A stretch of 64,000 nt of DNA from Atopobiaceae bacterium UBA1367. Lineage in GTDB: Bacteria; Actinomycetota; Coriobacteriia; Coriobacteriales; Atopobiaceae. Below the pieces are notes generated by a model. It searched no databases. It was given only the letters and a program-made list of their open reading frames with translations, and had not been told where the DNA came from. Each line of letters begins with the position of its first letter. Position 1 is the first letter of the stretch. This document shows, piece after piece, positions 9,778 through 17,289 of the stretch. The position numbers and the translations under genes are program-made. Location: the NCBI GenBank assembly GCA_002305995.1, contig DBRN01000006.1, positions 215,144 through 279,143 of the forward strand, written 5' to 3'.

Positions 9778-9960
9778 ACGACAGGTTCGGATACAGGTCC
9801 TGCCTCATACTATCAGGATTCACGAACGGACAAAGGGGCAATTCATTCCCATACCCAAATGATCACCACTCGTTGCACTTTCTCTCTTCGCCCCCCCGCA
9901 TGGGCAATCCCAGCTGAGCAGACGTCTTGGGCATCACTGGCACCCTGTGATGGCGCAAGT

Positions 9961-10308
9961 CTAGATGCCGAACGAGTAGATGACGATGCCGGCCAGAATG
10001 AGGGAGAGGGCGACCTTCTTTCGGGTGCCAACCCGCTCGTGAAAGATGGTCACGCCGAAGAAGGTCACATAGAGGTAGCTCATGGCGTCCAAAATGGGTC
10101 CCATGGAGAGCGGTATGCCCCTATAGGCAAACACCGACAGCAGCGCGGCGGCAAAAAACATCAGATAGGCCATGATGACGCGCACGTTGAGATACTCAGC
10201 CACCACACTGTCATGATGCCTCTGCGCGCTCTTCTTGAGGAGCACCTGTGATATGGCACTGATGAAGCCACCGAGCAGGCAGAGGGACGCATATGCAAAG
10301 GTCCTCAT
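9961..10308 (-). CDS. EamA/SMR-type small membrane protein, second subunit of a pair
   Basis: 115 residues with four membrane helices, the size and layout of small-multidrug-resistance and ArnE/ArnF-type proteins in the drug/metabolite transporter superfamily. SAISQVLLKKSA in helix 1 and FFGVTIFHERVG before helix 4 fit EamA repeats. The ATG overlaps the stop of the preceding four-helix gene by 4 bp, so the two are probably made in equal amounts and form a heterodimer. In a glycan operon the obvious guess is flipping of a lipid-linked sugar, as ArnEF does; this is inference. Confidence 0.7.
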   Translation of the reverse strand: MRTFAYASLCLLGGFISAISQVLLKKSAQRHHDSVVAEYLNVRVIMAYLMFFAAALLSVFAYRGIPLSMGPILDAMSYLYVTFFGVTIFHERVGTRKKVALSLILAGIVIYSFGI

Positions 10309-10697
10309 GGGCGGGCGCCTTCACCGCGCGCATCGTCATCCTCATCATGTGCCATGGAAAACATCACAACACCCGCAAGGACGACCGCTGCCCCCAGAAG
10401 CTTGATGGGAGACAGCTCCTCCTCGAATATCACCCTACCCCATACGAGGCCCCACACGAGCGTCACGGCCTTGTTGGCATAGGCTGTCGTGAGGGGCATG
10501 CGCTTGATCACCTGTTGCCATACGATGGCATAGACGGCCAAAAGGGCAATGGAGGCACCGTAGATGAGCATGAACCCTGCGCTCATGAAAGGCTGCCCTG
10601 CCGCAAGCTTGCTGCAGACGCTGCTCAGGGAATATACCGCGAGCATGGCGTGTAACACGAGGTAGACGGGGATGGTGACGGCGGTCTTTGCTCTCAC
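10305..10697 (-). CDS. EamA/SMR-type small membrane protein, first subunit of a pair
   Basis: 130 residues, four membrane helices, with YANKAVTLVWGLVWGRVIFEEE between helices 3 and 4, typical of EamA/SMR proteins, and a charged cytoplasmic tail. It starts at GTG 10697, six to seven bases after TGGAG. The stop overlaps the next small transporter gene (ATGA), pointing to an asymmetric dimer. It is the first gene of the polysaccharide block, about 50 bp downstream of the tRNA-Ala gene on the same strand; no clear promoter was found in that gap, so read-through from the tRNA unit is possible. Confidence 0.7.
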   Translation of the reverse strand: MRAKTAVTIPVYLVLHAMLAVYSLSSVCSKLAAGQPFMSAGFMLIYGASIALLAVYAIVWQQVIKRMPLTTAYANKAVTLVWGLVWGRVIFEEELSPIKLLGAAVVLAGVVMFSMAHDEDDDARGEGARP

Positions 10698-10747
10698 GCT
10701 AGTCTCCAGATGAAGAAGGCACCCGTCGCCGAGTGCCCTTTGGTGTG

Positions 10748-10823
10748 TGGTGGAGATGAAGGGGCTCGAACCCTCGGCCTCAGGCTTGCAAAGCCCGCGC
10801 TCTCCCAGCTGAGCTACATCCCC
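10748..10823 (-). tRNA. tRNA-Ala (TGC), CCA encoded
   Basis: Read on the minus strand, the 73-nt body 10823-10751 folds as a cloverleaf with acceptor stem GGGGATG/CATCTCC. This includes the G3:U70 pair that identifies tRNA-Ala. The T-loop GGTTCGAGCC and an anticodon loop with TGC are present. The genome encodes the 3' CCA (10750-10748). It lies downstream of tRNA-Ile in the Ile-Ala order usually found inside rRNA operon spacers, but no 16S or 23S sequence flanks it here. Confidence 0.97.
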
Positions 10824-10837
10824 CTTTGGTTTCTCGT

Positions 10838-10882
10838 AATAACCGCCCCAGCGGCGACTCGGCTAGCGCTGGGGCGGTTATT
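10838..10882. repeat. Perfect 16-bp hairpin between tRNA-Ile and tRNA-Ala
   Basis: Arms 10838-10853 and 10867-10882 are exact reverse complements (16 of 16), with a 13-nt loop. The only T-rich neighbour on the minus strand is short and interrupted (TTATTACG), so it is not a textbook intrinsic terminator. It leaves 14 bp before tRNA-Ala, too little for a separate promoter, so both tRNAs are probably in one precursor containing this stem. RNase III-type processing or partial attenuation are the simplest readings. Confidence 0.85.
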
Positions 10883-10892
10883 CACAAGAAGG

Positions 10893-10969
10893 TGGTGGGC
10901 CTGACAAGGTTCGAACTTGTGACCTCCCGGTTATCAGCCGGACGCTCTGACCAACTGAGCTACAGGCCC
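10893..10969 (-). tRNA. tRNA-Ile (GAT), CCA encoded
   Basis: On the minus strand the 74-nt body 10969-10896 has acceptor stem GGGCCTG/CAGGCCC, D-arm AGCTCAGTTGGTCAGAGC, anticodon GAT in loop CTGATAA, and T-arm GTTCGAACC. CCA is encoded at 10895-10893. It is the first gene of the Ile-Ala pair; the space upstream (10970-11129) must hold its promoter and also the leader of the divergent plus-strand gene. Confidence 0.97.
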
Positions 10970-11003
10970 AACGCAGAACGATATAGTACACGTATCCATA
11001 TGG

Positions 11004-11037
11004 TGGGTCAAGCGTCTTTTTGGGTCAAGCGTCTTTT
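11004..11037. repeat. 17-bp tandem duplication in the tRNA-Ile / nuclease-family gap
   Basis: TGGGTCAAGCGTCTTTT occurs twice head to tail (11004-11020 and 11021-11037) with no spacer and no mismatch. It lies about 35 bp upstream of tRNA-Ile (minus) and about 90 bp before the plus-strand CDS. It could be a recent slippage duplication or a doubled binding site. Confidence 0.8.
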
Positions 11038-11129
11038 CAAGCAGATGATGGTTCGGGAACGCCCGAATTGGCACGTGACTTTTTGCCTCGTGTGGGTATC
11101 ATGCCCACATACACCAAACCGAAAGGCGG

Positions 11130-11645
11130 ATGTCCTTGGTTCGCATGCAGATACAGACCGTCGTGGTTGGCGGGCTTCAGACTCCCTCGTTTGTCGTGCT
11201 CAGGAAGTATGACGAGGAGGGCGCACAGGTGCACCTGCCCATTCGAATCGGTCCCGTCGAGGCCGCAGCCATCACGGCGGGCATCGATGACCACAAGCGC
11301 AAGAGACCGCTCACGCACGACCTCCTTGCAAGCGTCATCGATTCCCTGGGTGGACGTGCCATCTCCGTCTCGATCATAGACGTCAGCGGAACGACCTTCT
11401 TTGCGTCCTTGCAGCTCGCGCGCCCCGATGGCTCCAGGACCGAGGTGGACTGTCGTCCCTCCGATGGCATTGCCCTTGCGATACGGGAGGGCATTCCCAT
11501 CTATGTACGCGAGCAGGTGCTCGAAACCGCCACGATGCCTGACTTCCAGAAGGTCAAGAAGGACACGGAAGAGCAGGAGCTGCTGGCCTTCCACAATTTC
11601 GTGGAAGGTCTCACACCCGAGGACTTCTCCCAGAACCCTCTCTAG
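11130..11645 (+). CDS. Bifunctional nuclease (BFN/DUF151) family protein
   Basis: 171 residues with the BFN fold order: N-terminal MQIQTVVVGGL, HLPIRIGPVEAAAI, RPLTHDLLASVIDSLGG, and the conserved SRTEVDCRPSDGIALAI segment, ending in an acidic tail with LTPEDFSQNPL. Family members have been reported with DNase and RNase activity in vitro and a link to stress responses; in actinobacteria this is usually a stand-alone housekeeping gene. ATG at 11130 lies just after AAAGGCGG; the in-frame ATG at 11145 is an alternative. It converges on gyrA across a strong hairpin. Confidence 0.88.
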   Translation: MSLVRMQIQTVVVGGLQTPSFVVLRKYDEEGAQVHLPIRIGPVEAAAITAGIDDHKRKRPLTHDLLASVIDSLGGRAISVSIIDVSGTTFFASLQLARPDGSRTEVDCRPSDGIALAIREGIPIYVREQVLETATMPDFQKVKKDTEEQELLAFHNFVEGLTPEDFSQNPL

Positions 11646-11685
11646 GTGCAGCATGGCGGTTTGCAGAAGGCTCTCCGACCAGGGA

Positions 11686-11728
11686 GAGGCCGGGCCTGGG
11701 AGAAGCGTCTCCCCCCAGGCCCGGCCTC
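11686..11728. terminator. Bidirectional terminator hairpin between the BFN gene and gyrA
   Basis: Arms 11686-11700 and 11714-11728 form a perfect, very GC-rich 15-bp stem with a 13-nt loop in the gap between two convergent genes. There is no long T-run, but its position 40 bp after one stop and 20 bp before the other makes shared termination the natural reading. Confidence 0.75.
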
Positions 11729-11747
11729 CCGTCTTGTGCGAAAGCCT

Positions 11748-14552
11748 CTACTCGTCGATCAGCGACTCGTCCAAGGCCTCGTCCCCACCGATGTCGATGG
11801 AGTCGTCCTCTCCCGCGGCACCCAGCTCAAGCGTACCCTGCATCGGGTCGACGCGGGCTGCCTTCTTCTTGTGGGCCACCATGCGGGCAACAGCGCCCAC
11901 GCGGTCGGACTCGTTGATGTTCATGACCTTGACGCCTTGCGTCGAGCGGCCGAGCTTGGAGATGTCGTTCGACTTGACACGGATGACCACGCCCTCCTCG
12001 GACACGATCATCAGCTCGTGTTGCGGACCGACGACGCGACATGCCACCAGGTTACCCTTGCGCCGCGTCATGGCGATGGTGAGCACGCCTTGGCCCCCTC
12101 GCTTGTGCTCGGGATACTCGGAGACGGGCGTGCGCTTGCCATAGCCCTTCTCGGTGATGACGAAGAGGTCACCATTGCCGTTGCTGATCTCCATCCCCAG
12201 CATCGTCGCACCGTCCTTGAGCGTGATGCCACGCACGCCCGAGGTGTCACGTCCGGTCGAACGCACCTGAGACTCGTCGAAGAGAATGGCCTTGCCGTGA
12301 CTCGAGCAGAGGATGACCTTCTCGCCCCTCTTCACACGACGCACGTTGATCAGCTCGTCGCCCCGTTTGAGGTTGATGGCGATGATGCCGTCACGCCTGC
12401 TCCTGTCGTAGGCACTCATGGACGTCTTCTTGACCATGCCGTTCTTGGTGGCAAAGAGCAAGTGCTCGTCCTCAGGGAAGCTGCGACAGGTGATGACGGC
12501 CGCAGGGCGCTCGTCATCGGCAAGGGGCAGGACATTGACCAGCGCCGACCCTCGTGAGTAGCGGGTGCCGGTTGGCAGCTCATGCACCTTGACGCGGTAG
12601 ACCTTCCCCTTGTTGGTGAAAAACAGCACGTAGTCATGCGTGGAGGCGACGAAAAGCTCCTCGACGAAGTCGTTGTCCTTGAGCGAGAGACCCTGGATCC
12701 CCTTGCCACCGCGCCTCTGGGAGCGATAGGTGGCCACCGGAAGGCGCTTGACGTAGCCCGCATGGGTGCAGGTCACGACCATGTCCTCCTCGGCGATGAG
12801 GTCCTCGACGTCGAGGTCCTCCGCCGCGACGCCCGTGATCTGGGTGCGTCGCTTGTTGCCGAAGCGCTCGCCGATGGCGGCAAGCTCGTCGGTGATGACA
12901 CCGAGGATCTTCTCGGGATGCGCCAGGAGGTCGCGGAAGTAGGCGATGCGCTCGTGCAGCTCGGCTATCTGCGCGACGAGCTCGTCGCGGGCGAGACCGG
13001 TCAGGCGCCGCAGACGCATCTGCAGGATGGCCTCCCCCTGCACGGCATCGATGCCAAAGCGCTCGTGCATGCGCGCCTTCGCCTCGACGTCATCGCGAGA
13101 CGACCGTATGATGTGCACCACCTCGTCGATGTTGTCGACGGCAATGAGCAGTCCCTCGAGGATGTGCACGCGCTTGAGCGCCTTGTCGAGGTCGAACTGC
13201 GTCCGACGGGTGACCACGTCGACCTGGTGATCGATGTAGTGGCGCAGCATCTCGGGAAGGGAGAGGGTGCGGGGCACGCCGTCGACGAGCGCGAGGTCGA
13301 TGACACCGAAGTTGGCCTGCAGCTGGGTGCGCTTGTAGAGGTTGTTGAGCACGACCTGTGGCACGGCACCACTCTTGAGGTCGATGACGATGCGCATGCC
13401 CTTGCGGTTGGACTCGTCGCGCATGTCGGAGATGCCCTCGATATGCTTCTCGTTGACCTGCTGCGCGATGCGCTCCTGAAGGGTGCCCTTGTTGACCTGA
13501 TAGGGGATCTCGGTTATCACGAGCCGCTGGCGGCTTCCCTTGCCGATGTTCTCGACATGGACCTTGGCGCGCACGGTGATGGTGCCGCGCCCGGTCTCGT
13601 AGGCCTCGCGGATGCCGTCGGTTCCCATGATGATGCCGCCGGTGGGAAAGTCCGGGCCGGGCAGGACCGCCATGAGGTCGTCGACCGTCGCATCGGGATT
13701 GTCGATCATGACGTTGACCGCTGCAATGACCTCGTTGAGGTTGTGGGGCGCGATGTTGGTGGCCATGCCGACGGCGATACCGGACGAGCCGTTCACCAGC
13801 AGGTTGGGGAAGCGTGCCGGCAAGACGGATGGCTCGGAGAGGGACTCGTCGTAGTTGGGCTGCACGTCGACGGTCTCCTTGTCGAGATCGCGCAACATCT
13901 CCATAGCAGCGTAGGTCAGGCGGCTCTCGGTGTAGCGCATCGCGGCCGGTGGGTCCCCGTCGATGGAGCCGAAGTTGCCATGACCGTCGACCAAGGGGAC
14001 CCGCATCGAGAAGTCCTGGGCCATGCGCACCATGGAGTCGTAGATGGCGGAGTCACCGTGGGGGTGATACTTACCCATGACCTCGCCGACCGTCCACGCG
14101 CTCTTCTTATGCGGGCGCGAGGGCACGATGTGCGCCTCGTTCATGGCATAGAGGATGCGGCGGTGCACCGGCTTGAGGCCATCGCGCACGTCGGGCAGGG
14201 CGCGGGCGACGATGACCGACATCGAGTACTCGAGGAACGAGGTCTTCATCTCCTGGGACATCTCTATGGGCTTGAGGGTGCCGCCATGGATGTCGGTCAA
14301 ATCGAGTCGGGTGCCCGCCTCGTCGGTGATGGTGTGGGGAAGGCCGACGTCAGCATGGTCGCCCTCATCGGTGCTCACGAGGTCGCCGTACTCGTCGTAT
14401 TCCGGCTCTCCCTCCGCCTCATCCTCCCCTTCGGCACCGTCATCCCTGCCATCGAGGATCTCGTCGAGCTCGTCGGCGCCGGCGGCCTCCATCTCCTGGT
14501 CGAGTCCTGTGCGGTCGTCCTCGTCGAGCAGGTCATTGTCGTGTTCAGCCAT
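11748..14552 (-). CDS. gyrA: DNA gyrase subunit A with acidic N-terminal extension
   Basis: The 934-residue breakage-reunion subunit of gyrase. The quinolone-determining region reads HPHGDSAIYDSMVR (Ser168, Asp172) and the catalytic tyrosine is in AAMRYTES (Tyr207). All three sit exactly 85 residues later than their E. coli counterparts, so the protein carries about 85 extra N-terminal residues, strongly Asp/Glu-rich. ATG at 14552 is five bases after AAGGA, which supports the long form. The GyrA box QRRGGKG and beta-pinwheel repeats follow. The C-terminal tail is acidic again. Ser168 and Asp172 match the quinolone-susceptible pattern. gyrB lies 71 bp upstream on the same strand. Confidence 0.97.
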   Translation of the reverse strand: MAEHDNDLLDEDDRTGLDQEMEAAGADELDEILDGRDDGAEGEDEAEGEPEYDEYGDLVSTDEGDHADVGLPHTITDEAGTRLDLTDIHGGTLKPIEMSQEMKTSFLEYSMSVIVARALPDVRDGLKPVHRRILYAMNEAHIVPSRPHKKSAWTVGEVMGKYHPHGDSAIYDSMVRMAQDFSMRVPLVDGHGNFGSIDGDPPAAMRYTESRLTYAAMEMLRDLDKETVDVQPNYDESLSEPSVLPARFPNLLVNGSSGIAVGMATNIAPHNLNEVIAAVNVMIDNPDATVDDLMAVLPGPDFPTGGIIMGTDGIREAYETGRGTITVRAKVHVENIGKGSRQRLVITEIPYQVNKGTLQERIAQQVNEKHIEGISDMRDESNRKGMRIVIDLKSGAVPQVVLNNLYKRTQLQANFGVIDLALVDGVPRTLSLPEMLRHYIDHQVDVVTRRTQFDLDKALKRVHILEGLLIAVDNIDEVVHIIRSSRDDVEAKARMHERFGIDAVQGEAILQMRLRRLTGLARDELVAQIAELHERIAYFRDLLAHPEKILGVITDELAAIGERFGNKRRTQITGVAAEDLDVEDLIAEEDMVVTCTHAGYVKRLPVATYRSQRRGGKGIQGLSLKDNDFVEELFVASTHDYVLFFTNKGKVYRVKVHELPTGTRYSRGSALVNVLPLADDERPAAVITCRSFPEDEHLLFATKNGMVKKTSMSAYDRSRRDGIIAINLKRGDELINVRRVKRGEKVILCSSHGKAILFDESQVRSTGRDTSGVRGITLKDGATMLGMEISNGNGDLFVITEKGYGKRTPVSEYPEHKRGGQGVLTIAMTRRKGNLVACRVVGPQHELMIVSEEGVVIRVKSNDISKLGRSTQGVKVMNINESDRVGAVARMVAHKKKAARVDPMQGTLELGAAGEDDSIDIGGDEALDESLIDE

Positions 14553-14623
14553 GTCAATCCTTTGCTAGCCGATAGGGCTTCGTTCATGGGGTCGTCAGCT
14601 GCCGGGTGACGCCCGCTGGTGGC

Positions 14624-16576
14624 CTAGATGTCAAGGAAGCGGACGTCCTTGGCGTGGGTCTGGATGAAGGTCCTGCGCTTCTCCACCTGATTTCCCATGA
14701 GGTTCGCCACCGCGCGATCGGCGGCCATCGCGTCGTCTATGGTCACACGAAGCATGATGCGGTTCTTTGGCTCCATGGTGGTCGCCCAGAGCTGCTCGGG
14801 ATCCATCTCGCCCAGACCCTTGTACCGTTGGATCGTGTACTTGCTGGAGTCCTCGAACTTTGCCACCTCGAGCGCGAGCTCCTCGTCGGTGTACAGGTAC
14901 TTGCCGTTCTTCTTGCCCTTGGGCTTGAGCTGGTAGAGGGGCGGCTGGGCCACGTAGATGTAGCCCGCGTCGATCATCGGCTTCATGTAGCGGTAGAAGA
15001 AGGTGAGCAGCAGGATGCGGATGTGCGCGCCGTCGACGTCGGCATCGGTCATGATCACGATCTTGTGGTAGCGGGCCTTCTCTATGTCGAAGTCGGGCCC
15101 GATGCCCGTGCCAATGGCCGTGATGAGCGAGGTGATGGTGTCGGAGGAGAGGGCGCGATGCTCCTGGACGCGCTCCACATTGAGTATCTTGCCGCGCAGC
15201 GGCAGGACGGCCTGGATGGAGCGGTCGCGCGCCATCTTGGCGGAACCGCCTGCGGAGTCGCCCTCCACGATGAAGAGCTCGGTCATCTCGGCGTCGCGCA
15301 CAGAGCAGTCGGCGAGCTTTCCCGGCAGGGCGGCGCTCTCCAGAAGACCCTTGCGGCGCGTCGCCTGGCGCGCCTTCTGGGCGGCCATGCGGCCCTTTGC
15401 CGCCTGGTTGGCCTTCTTGAAGATCTCCTTGGCCTGGTTGGGATGCTCCTCGAGGTACTCGGCCATGCCCTGCGCGACCACCTTGTTGGTGAGGGTGCGC
15501 ATGTACGAGTTGCCCAGCTTTGCCTTGGTCTGCCCCTCGAACTGCGGGTCCGACAGCTTGACCGAGATGACGGCCGTCATGCCCTCGCGGATGTCGTCTC
15601 CGGTGAGGTTGGCCTCCTTCTCCTTGAGCAGCTTGTGGGAACGGGCATAGTCGTTGATGGTCTTGGTGATCGCCGAGCGGAAGCCCTCCAGGTGCATGCC
15701 GCCCTCATCGGTGTAGATGTCGTTGGCGAAGCTCATGACCGTGCCGGAGAAGCTCGTGTTCCACTGCAGGGCGACCTCGACCTCGCCCTTCTGGTCTGGG
15801 GGGGCATCAGGCGCCGAGGAGCCGCTGATGTAGACGGGGTTGCGATCCATGCCAGGCAGGATGGTCTTCTCCTCGTTGAGGAACCTCACGAAGTCGACGA
15901 TGCCGCCCGAATAGCAGAACTCGACGACGCGCGGCTCCAGCTCCCGCTCGTCGACCAGCGTGATCTTGAGGTTCTTGTTGAGGAAGGCAGTCTCCTGCAG
16001 ATGGTCGTGGAGGGTGTCGAAGTCGTAGATGGTGCTCTCGAAGATCGTGTCGTCGGGCCAGAAGGTGATCGAGGTACCGGTGGCCTTGCTCTTGCCCACC
16101 CGTTCCATCTTGCGCACCGTCTTGCCGCGCGCGAACTCCATCTCATAGATGCCGCCGTCGCGCTTGACGCGCGCGACGAGCCTCTTCGAGAGGGCGTTGA
16201 CCACCGACACGCCAACCCCGTGCAGGCCGCCGGACACCTTGTACGCGTCGTTGTCGAACTTGCCACCGGCATGCAGCACGGTGAGGACGACCTCCAACGT
16301 GGGGATGCGCTTCTGAGGATGGCGCGCCACCGGGATGCCGCGACCGTTGTCCTCGACGCAGATGGAGTTGTCGGGACGCACGGTCACCTTGATCCTCGTG
16401 CAATAGCCCGCCATCGCCTCGTCGACCGAGTTGTCGACGACCTCCCACACCAGGTGGTGGAGGCCGGACGCACTGGTCGACCCAACGTACATGCCAGGGC
16501 GCTTGCGCACGGGATCGAGACCCTCGAGCACCTTGATGCTTGAGGCCTCGTATGATGAGTTGTTGTTCTTCGCCAC
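14624..16576 (-). CDS. gyrB: DNA gyrase subunit B
   Basis: About 650 residues, the ATPase subunit. Features in order: YEASSIKVLEGLDPVRKRPGMYVG, the GHKL ATP site EVVDNSVDEAMAGY, the TOPRIM glutamate in LFIVEGDSAGGSA, the metal motif TDADVDGAHIR, and the C-terminal IQRYKGLGEMDPEQLW. GTG at 16576 (VAKNNNSS) is five bases from AGGA; the frame can be extended to a GTG at 16633, but that one has no ribosome site. It follows the DUF721 gene after 182 bp, which leaves room for its own promoter. Confidence 0.97.
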   Translation of the reverse strand: MAKNNNSSYEASSIKVLEGLDPVRKRPGMYVGSTSASGLHHLVWEVVDNSVDEAMAGYCTRIKVTVRPDNSICVEDNGRGIPVARHPQKRIPTLEVVLTVLHAGGKFDNDAYKVSGGLHGVGVSVVNALSKRLVARVKRDGGIYEMEFARGKTVRKMERVGKSKATGTSITFWPDDTIFESTIYDFDTLHDHLQETAFLNKNLKITLVDERELEPRVVEFCYSGGIVDFVRFLNEEKTILPGMDRNPVYISGSSAPDAPPDQKGEVEVALQWNTSFSGTVMSFANDIYTDEGGMHLEGFRSAITKTINDYARSHKLLKEKEANLTGDDIREGMTAVISVKLSDPQFEGQTKAKLGNSYMRTLTNKVVAQGMAEYLEEHPNQAKEIFKKANQAAKGRMAAQKARQATRRKGLLESAALPGKLADCSVRDAEMTELFIVEGDSAGGSAKMARDRSIQAVLPLRGKILNVERVQEHRALSSDTITSLITAIGTGIGPDFDIEKARYHKIVIMTDADVDGAHIRILLLTFFYRYMKPMIDAGYIYVAQPPLYQLKPKGKKNGKYLYTDEELALEVAKFEDSSKYTIQRYKGLGEMDPEQLWATTMEPKNRIMLRVTIDDAMAADRAVANLMGNQVEKRRTFIQTHAKDVRFLDI

Positions 16577-16758
16577 GTTCTTCCTAACCTTCTGTATGAG
16601 GAGTCGCTCGGGCAGCAAGGTCCGCCGGCTCACGGCAGCCGAATCCGTCTTATTTTACCTCATGGGTCTGATATCTGCCCGGCCCATGTGAAACGTGATG
16701 TAGATAACATGTTGAAAGTTTATCTAAAGGCCTCTGAGGCCCCAATTCGGGCACTTGA
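16577..16758 (-). promoter_or_regulatory. gyrB leader with a small hairpin and one DnaA-box-like motif
   Basis: In this 182-bp gap a compact stem GGCCT/AGGCC (16729-16741) followed by TTTA on the minus strand may attenuate or end the DUF721 transcript. TGTTGAAAG at 16710-16718, flanked by GATAA and TTATC arms, matches the repeated motif found around dnaA and the proposed origin. No confident -35/-10 pair was identified for gyrB. Confidence 0.4.
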
Positions 16759-17289
16759 TCAATCTTGAGTACTCCTTTTCTTTTCTCGCCTCATGGACAA
16801 CTCAATGGCCTTAGAAACGCTCTCTCTCATGCTGGTCGGTACGGTGGCGGCGAGGGTCGAAACCTCCTGGCGCTCCTGTTCCGACAGATCGGGAAGCCCT
16901 GCTGTCGCAGGGGAGGCCTCCGTTCTGGCGATCCGTGCCATACGGGATCCCTCGCGTGACGGCAGGAACTCTATGCCTGAGACCTCAAGGCCCACGTTGG
17001 CGAGACGGGCGAGGTATATGTCCTTGTTCACGCCGAAGTCGGTTGCCATGGCATGCGAGTCGACGTACACCCCGAGGATGGGCGCCGCGTCGGGCCTGCG
17101 GGGCCGCTTGAGGAAGACGCCGGTCGTGTGCGTGCGCTCACGGTCTCCGTTGGCTCGATACCAGGCTGCAGCGGCGCGCTGGGCGGCTGTCATCTTGGCC
17201 GCCATCTGGGTGTCGACCACCGTCCTCATGAGATGGTCGAGACCCATAGGCCGCTCGGTGCCAAACTCGAGCTCCCACTCAGTTGCCAA
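16759..17289 (-). CDS. DUF721 (DciA-like) protein of the recF-gyrB interval
   Basis: A 176-residue basic protein with the DUF721/DciA-like core in its middle (VYVDSHAMATDFGVNKDIYLARL), and a Lys/Arg-rich end (SMRREKKRSTQD). DciA proteins help load the replicative helicase in bacteria lacking DnaC or DnaI; in actinobacteria a DUF721 gene regularly sits between recF and gyrB, as here. The start appears to be TTG at 17289, six bases after AAGGTGG and overlapping the recF stop by 11 bp. Sequence conservation in this family is low, so the assignment leans on position plus core features. Confidence 0.75.
   Translation of the reverse strand: MATEWELEFGTERPMGLDHLMRTVVDTQMAAKMTAAQRAAAAWYRANGDRERTHTTGVFLKRPRRPDAAPILGVYVDSHAMATDFGVNKDIYLARLANVGLEVSGIEFLPSREGSRMARIARTEASPATAGLPDLSEQERQEVSTLAATVPTSMRESVSKAIELSMRREKKRSTQD

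Noticed and set aside
10748..10969. Hidden rRNA operon around the Ile-Ala tRNA pair
   Set aside because: Flanking sequence encodes an EamA/SMR-type protein and a BFN-family protein; no 16S or 23S conserved segments are visible.
11748..14552. Start of gyrA at internal Met98
   Set aside because: The ATG at 14552 has AAGGA five bases upstream and the frame between is continuous and acidic, not random; the long form is preferred pending proteomics.
12582..16543. Long plus-strand open frames (675 and 645 codons) opposite gyrA and gyrB
   Set aside because: They mirror the codon pattern of the gyrase genes on the other strand, lack ribosome sites and recognisable motifs, and arise because high-GC genes leave few stops in antisense frames.
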